From Roseobacter sinensis (lineage in GTDB: Bacteria > Pseudomonadota > Alphaproteobacteria > Rhodobacterales > Rhodobacteraceae): DNA of 64,000 bases. This document shows, piece after piece, positions 61,308 to 64,000 of this stretch (positions within the stretch are counted from its first letter, which is position 1; every line of letters begins with the position of its first letter). The notes below the pieces were generated by a model. The model did not search any database, was not told the origin of the DNA, and was given only the letters and a program-made list of their open reading frames with translations. The position numbers and the translations under genes are program-made. The DNA is taken from positions 1-64,000 of the forward strand of contig NZ_JALIEB010000012.1 of the NCBI RefSeq assembly GCF_025755255.1, read 5' to 3'.

Positions 61308-62039
61308 ATGCGGCACCTGCTGACGATCCTGCTGGGGATCTGGCTCGCACTGCCGGGCCGGGCGGAGGAGGCGCTGCGCCTCGCGGTGCCCGACGTGCTG
61401 GAGACCTCGGGTTTTGCGCAATACCTGGTGCCGCGCTTTGTTCTGAAGACCGGGGTGCGTATCACCCGTGTGGGCGAGGCGGAGCCTGCCGAGATGCGTT
61501 TCGTCACCGGCGACCGCGCGCTCTTCGAAGGGGTAGGCCAGCGCTGGGGCCTTGCGCACGAGGGTGACCCGCGCGCGGAACGCTTTGCCGACTGGTTGCG
61601 CTCGGAGATCGGGCGCAAGACGATCGAGAGCTTCACGGCCCCGGATGGCCGCGCATTTGTGGCCGTCAAACCGGGAGCGGTCACACCAGTTGCGCTCAGC
61701 TACGCGGGCGATCGTGCGGCGGGCGAGCGGCTGTCGCTGCAGCTCTGCGGGCGCTGCCATGTGATCAACGAAAGCAACCGAATGAATGGCATGGGCGCCA
61801 CGCCGTCCTTCGCCGTGCTGCGCGCGCTGACGGATTGGGACGACCGCTTTGCCACCTTCCATCTGCGCAATCCGCATCCCAGCTTCACGCAGATCGCCGA
61901 GGTCACCGAGCCGTTCGATCCGAGCTTGCCGCCGCCCATCGTGCCCCTGGAGATGACGCAGGCCGATCTGGAGGCGATCCTGGCTTATGTGTCCGGGCTC
62001 GACCCGGCGGATCTGGGGGCGCCGCTGCACGTTCAGTGA
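61308..62039 (+). CDS. c-type cytochrome with shrunken tungstate-binding-protein-like N-terminus
   Basis: A 243-residue exported protein (signal peptide about 1-19). Residues 20 to about 125 resemble the two ends of a TupA-type binding protein with the middle removed: LRLAVPDVLETSGFAQYLVPRF (compare the TupA TTSFENSGLADVLLP) and FADWLRSEIGRKTIESF (compare the TupA C-terminal helix). Residues from about 135 to 243 form a cytochrome c domain with CGRCH (C147, C150, H151) and M216 as the likely sixth ligand. GGGGAGG precedes the ATG. It overlaps the convergent ferredoxin gene by 7 bp. An electron carrier in the formate dehydrogenase system is plausible; whether it binds oxyanions is open. Confidence 0.75.
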   Translation: MRHLLTILLGIWLALPGRAEEALRLAVPDVLETSGFAQYLVPRFVLKTGVRITRVGEAEPAEMRFVTGDRALFEGVGQRWGLAHEGDPRAERFADWLRSEIGRKTIESFTAPDGRAFVAVKPGAVTPVALSYAGDRAAGERLSLQLCGRCHVINESNRMNGMGATPSFAVLRALTDWDDRFATFHLRNPHPSFTQIAEVTEPFDPSLPPPIVPLEMTQADLEAILAYVSGLDPADLGAPLHVQ

Positions 62040-63985
62040 TCCTTACGCTTGCTGAGGTAATCGTCCGTCGTCCGCACGGCCGGGCGCTCGCCGCCTGCAA
62101 AGGGATTGTTCTCCGAGTGATACTGCGCCTGGATGCGGCAGTTGTCGCACATCTGGATCATGCGCGCGGCCTGCGGGTTGGAAAACATCGCGTGCTTGCC
62201 CGCCAGCTTCTCCATGATCCGCTCGACCGTTGACTTCGAGCCGAAGAGGCTGCCGCACTCGACGCAGGCAAAGGGCTCTTCCTCATGCAGCACCCGCTGG
62301 GCAAGAGCCGCGTCGGTGAGGTTGAGCTGCGGCTGGAGCGTGATCGCCGTCTCGGGGCAGATATTGGCGCAGAGCCCGCATTGCAGGCAGGCATCCTCCT
62401 GAAACCGCAGCTGTGGCTTGTCTGGGTTGTCCCCCAGTGCCCCCGCCGGACATAGCGACACGCAGGAGAGGCAGAGCGTGCAGGCCTCCTGATCCAAAAG
62501 CAGGGCGCCATAGGGTGCTGTCTCGGGCAGGGGGAGAACCTCCGCCTCGGGCTGCAAGGCTTTCGCGGCGAGCCGCGTGACCTGACGGCGCGAGCCCAGC
62601 GGCAGGATCGGGTCGACGACGCTGGGGTCGCCGTCGTGATCGTAGAGAGCTGCGCTGAGCGCGTCGGGGTCGGTGAGGTCAAGGAGGCGCACGCGGGCGC
62701 CACCGGCGATCGCATTTGCCAGCTCGGTCTCTTGTTGCAGGACCGCCCGGTCACTGCGCGGCGCCAGAAGGATCGCGACATCGGCGAAGCCGCTGGCCAG
62801 CGCGGCGAGCATTTCCGCATGGCCGAAGCCCGCGAGTGCGGAGACGGCAAACGGGATCACATCGGCGGGCAGGCCGCGCCCGTAGCGCGCGCTGAGCGAG
62901 ATCATCTCCGCGCCATGCTCGTCCTGCACAAGGAGGCGCGGGTTCTGTCCGCCGGCGGCCCGGAAGCTGCGGGCGAGCGTATCGATCCGGGCAAAGAGTG
63001 TCGCGACGGGCGGGGCGTCATAGGTGATCGCGGCCGAGGGGCAGAGCGATGCGCAGGCCCCACAACCCGCACAGATCATCGGATCGATGGCGACATGCTC
63101 TCCGGCGGAGGTGATCGCGCCCGTCGGGCAGGCGTCGAGACATTTCGAGCAGGCCGGTTTTTCGGCTCGCGAATGGGCGCAGAGCGGCTCTTCCAGCCGG
63201 ACGTAGAGCGGCTTTTCGAAGGTGCCGATCAGCTGAGAGGCGTCGAGCACCGCCTTTGCCACGGCGCTCTGGCTGCCGGGATCGGCGCGCAGATACCCGT
63301 CGCGTTTCTCGGGCGCCGGGAAGAGGGACGGGCCGCCGCTCAGATCGAGGATCACATCACAATTGCTGAGTGCCCCGTCCTTCGGCGCGGTCCATGTAGC
63401 GCTGCCACGACCGCCGGCGACAGGTTCCTGGAAGCGATCTATGCGCAGGTCGAACTGGCCCAGGCTGCCCGTGACCCGGCGCAGCTCTCCGCAGACCACG
63501 TCGAAAGCGCCGCCCGGCGTGACCTCTTCCGGCGCAGACCGCAGCACGGTCACGGCGAGTATCCCGGCGAGGTTTTCAGCTGCCTGCTCGGCCACCTCTC
63601 CCGATCCGATGATCAAACAGGCGCCGGAGGAGACGATGTCGATGGTGCGCTCCGGCGGGCTTTCGAGCTGGGCCTCGGCCACGAGAGCCGCCATCTTGGC
63701 CGTCGCCTCCGCACCGTCATCGCTCCACCCCCCGCGATCCCTGAGGTCGACGAACTGCGGGTGCGCCGCCCCGATCTCATCGGCCAGGTCACGGAAGAGC
63801 GGGGCCTGCTGTTGGCAGGCCACCATGACGTCACCCTCGGCCAGATGCTCGGCGGTCTGCGCGATCTGCGACCCGCAGGCCTCTGTCATCATCTTGGAGC
63901 ATGCGACACCGGTGACGCCTGAAATCGCTTCAGGGTCAATCGCCTGACTGCCAAGGCAGTCACACACCACAAGTTTCTTCGCCAT
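62033..63985 (-). CDS. Multi-cluster 4Fe-4S ferredoxin-like protein of the formate dehydrogenase cluster
   Basis: A 650-residue cytoplasmic protein with at least four 4Fe-4S motifs: CSKCLDACP, CAGCGACASLCP, CTLCLSCVSLCP and CLQCGLCANICP, plus extra Cys pairs at the C-terminus (CVECGSLF and CDNCR) and in the first 40 residues. The N-terminal half has a domain that may contact a flavoprotein or hydrogenase-type partner. It matches the large ferredoxin encoded with formate dehydrogenase maturation genes in Rhodobacterales. It probably carries electrons between formate dehydrogenase and another donor/acceptor. The start ATG at 63985 is 15 bp from the window edge. Confidence 0.82.
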   Translation of the reverse strand: MAKKLVVCDCLGSQAIDPEAISGVTGVACSKMMTEACGSQIAQTAEHLAEGDVMVACQQQAPLFRDLADEIGAAHPQFVDLRDRGGWSDDGAEATAKMAALVAEAQLESPPERTIDIVSSGACLIIGSGEVAEQAAENLAGILAVTVLRSAPEEVTPGGAFDVVCGELRRVTGSLGQFDLRIDRFQEPVAGGRGSATWTAPKDGALSNCDVILDLSGGPSLFPAPEKRDGYLRADPGSQSAVAKAVLDASQLIGTFEKPLYVRLEEPLCAHSRAEKPACSKCLDACPTGAITSAGEHVAIDPMICAGCGACASLCPSAAITYDAPPVATLFARIDTLARSFRAAGGQNPRLLVQDEHGAEMISLSARYGRGLPADVIPFAVSALAGFGHAEMLAALASGFADVAILLAPRSDRAVLQQETELANAIAGGARVRLLDLTDPDALSAALYDHDGDPSVVDPILPLGSRRQVTRLAAKALQPEAEVLPLPETAPYGALLLDQEACTLCLSCVSLCPAGALGDNPDKPQLRFQEDACLQCGLCANICPETAITLQPQLNLTDAALAQRVLHEEEPFACVECGSLFGSKSTVERIMEKLAGKHAMFSNPQAARMIQMCDNCRIQAQYHSENNPFAGGERPAVRTTDDYLSKRKDH

Positions 63986-64000
63986 GCTCCCCCCTTGGCT

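Noticed and set aside
1-64000. tRNA, rRNA, CRISPR array, riboswitch or replication origin
   Set aside because: No cloverleaf, rRNA-like stretch, regularly spaced direct repeat, or recognisable riboswitch core was found on reading both strands; a covariance-model scan would be needed to exclude small RNAs.

Overview
The window looks like a chromosomal segment of a marine alphaproteobacterium of the Rhodobacterales (Roseobacter group). This is an inference from high GC content, the dense mix of ABC, TRAP-TAXI and tripartite tricarboxylate (TTT) uptake systems, and tightly overlapping operons (ATGA/GTGA junctions). No rRNA, tRNA or CRISPR array was seen.

Layout. 0.1-5.1 kb: a carbohydrate uptake and use cluster (Tat-exported sugar-binding protein, divergent ABC ATPase, SGNH hydrolase, RbsD/FucU mutarotase, ribokinase). 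5.1-7.7 kb: the molybdate transporter modABC. 7.9-8.5 kb: a DNA-3-methyladenine glycosylase. 8.5-11.7 kb: an arsenate operon of a fused ArsR-ArsC protein, GAPDH and ArsJ, with a perfect inverted repeat over the first start codon. 11.7-11.9 kb: a 164-bp element with inverted-repeat ends. 11.9-16.1 kb: a TAXI-type TRAP transporter with a universal stress protein. 16.5-18.7 kb: a class III aminotransferase and a nitroreductase.

18.8-28.8 kb: a second succinate dehydrogenase/fumarate reductase-like complex (B, C, D, A order), a small membrane/winged-helix-like protein, and a two-subunit class I fumarase/tartrate dehydratase. Then come a TSUP exporter, a LysR regulator and a TTT transporter. Together these look like a dicarboxylate uptake and conversion island. 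28.9-33.4 kb: the most unusual locus, five overlapping genes. They encode a small membrane protein, a ferric-reductase-like membrane protein with a C-terminal Rieske domain, a membrane-anchored protein with a C-x3-C...H-x2-C-x3-C signature, another small membrane protein, and a Rieske domain fused to a thiamine-diphosphate (ThDP) enzyme of the pyruvate oxidase type. I read this as a membrane-linked 2-oxoacid (or related) oxidation system, as a hypothesis. 33.4-35.7 kb: the tungstate transporter tupBCA.

35.9-43.4 kb: a low-density, mobile region. It holds a small DnaB-like ATPase, an AraC regulator with a divergent isochorismatase-like hydrolase, an IS91-type transposase with a frameshifted tyrosine recombinase, a YHYH protein, and a truncated second integrase. 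43.4-52.6 kb: a two-component system with a cluster of TGTCGC boxes in its divergent promoter, an EF-hand protein, a second YHYH protein, a carbohydrate-binding-like periplasmic protein, and an RND efflux pump.

52.6-58.7 kb: a cytochrome b561, a dienelactone hydrolase, a deletion scar joining a response-regulator start to a MipA end, a membrane-anchored FAH-family protein, an MDR oxidoreductase, a serine beta-lactamase-family protein and an unknown protein. 58.7-64 kb: formate-dehydrogenase-associated genes (DUF6505-like, biotin/lipoate ligase-like, Mrp/ApbC ATPase, DUF6494-like, a multi-cluster ferredoxin). Among them is a convergent c-type cytochrome whose N-terminal half looks like a shrunken TupA-type tungstate-binding protein. 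The Mo and W transporters fit a need for a molybdo/tungsto-formate dehydrogenase encoded outside the window.
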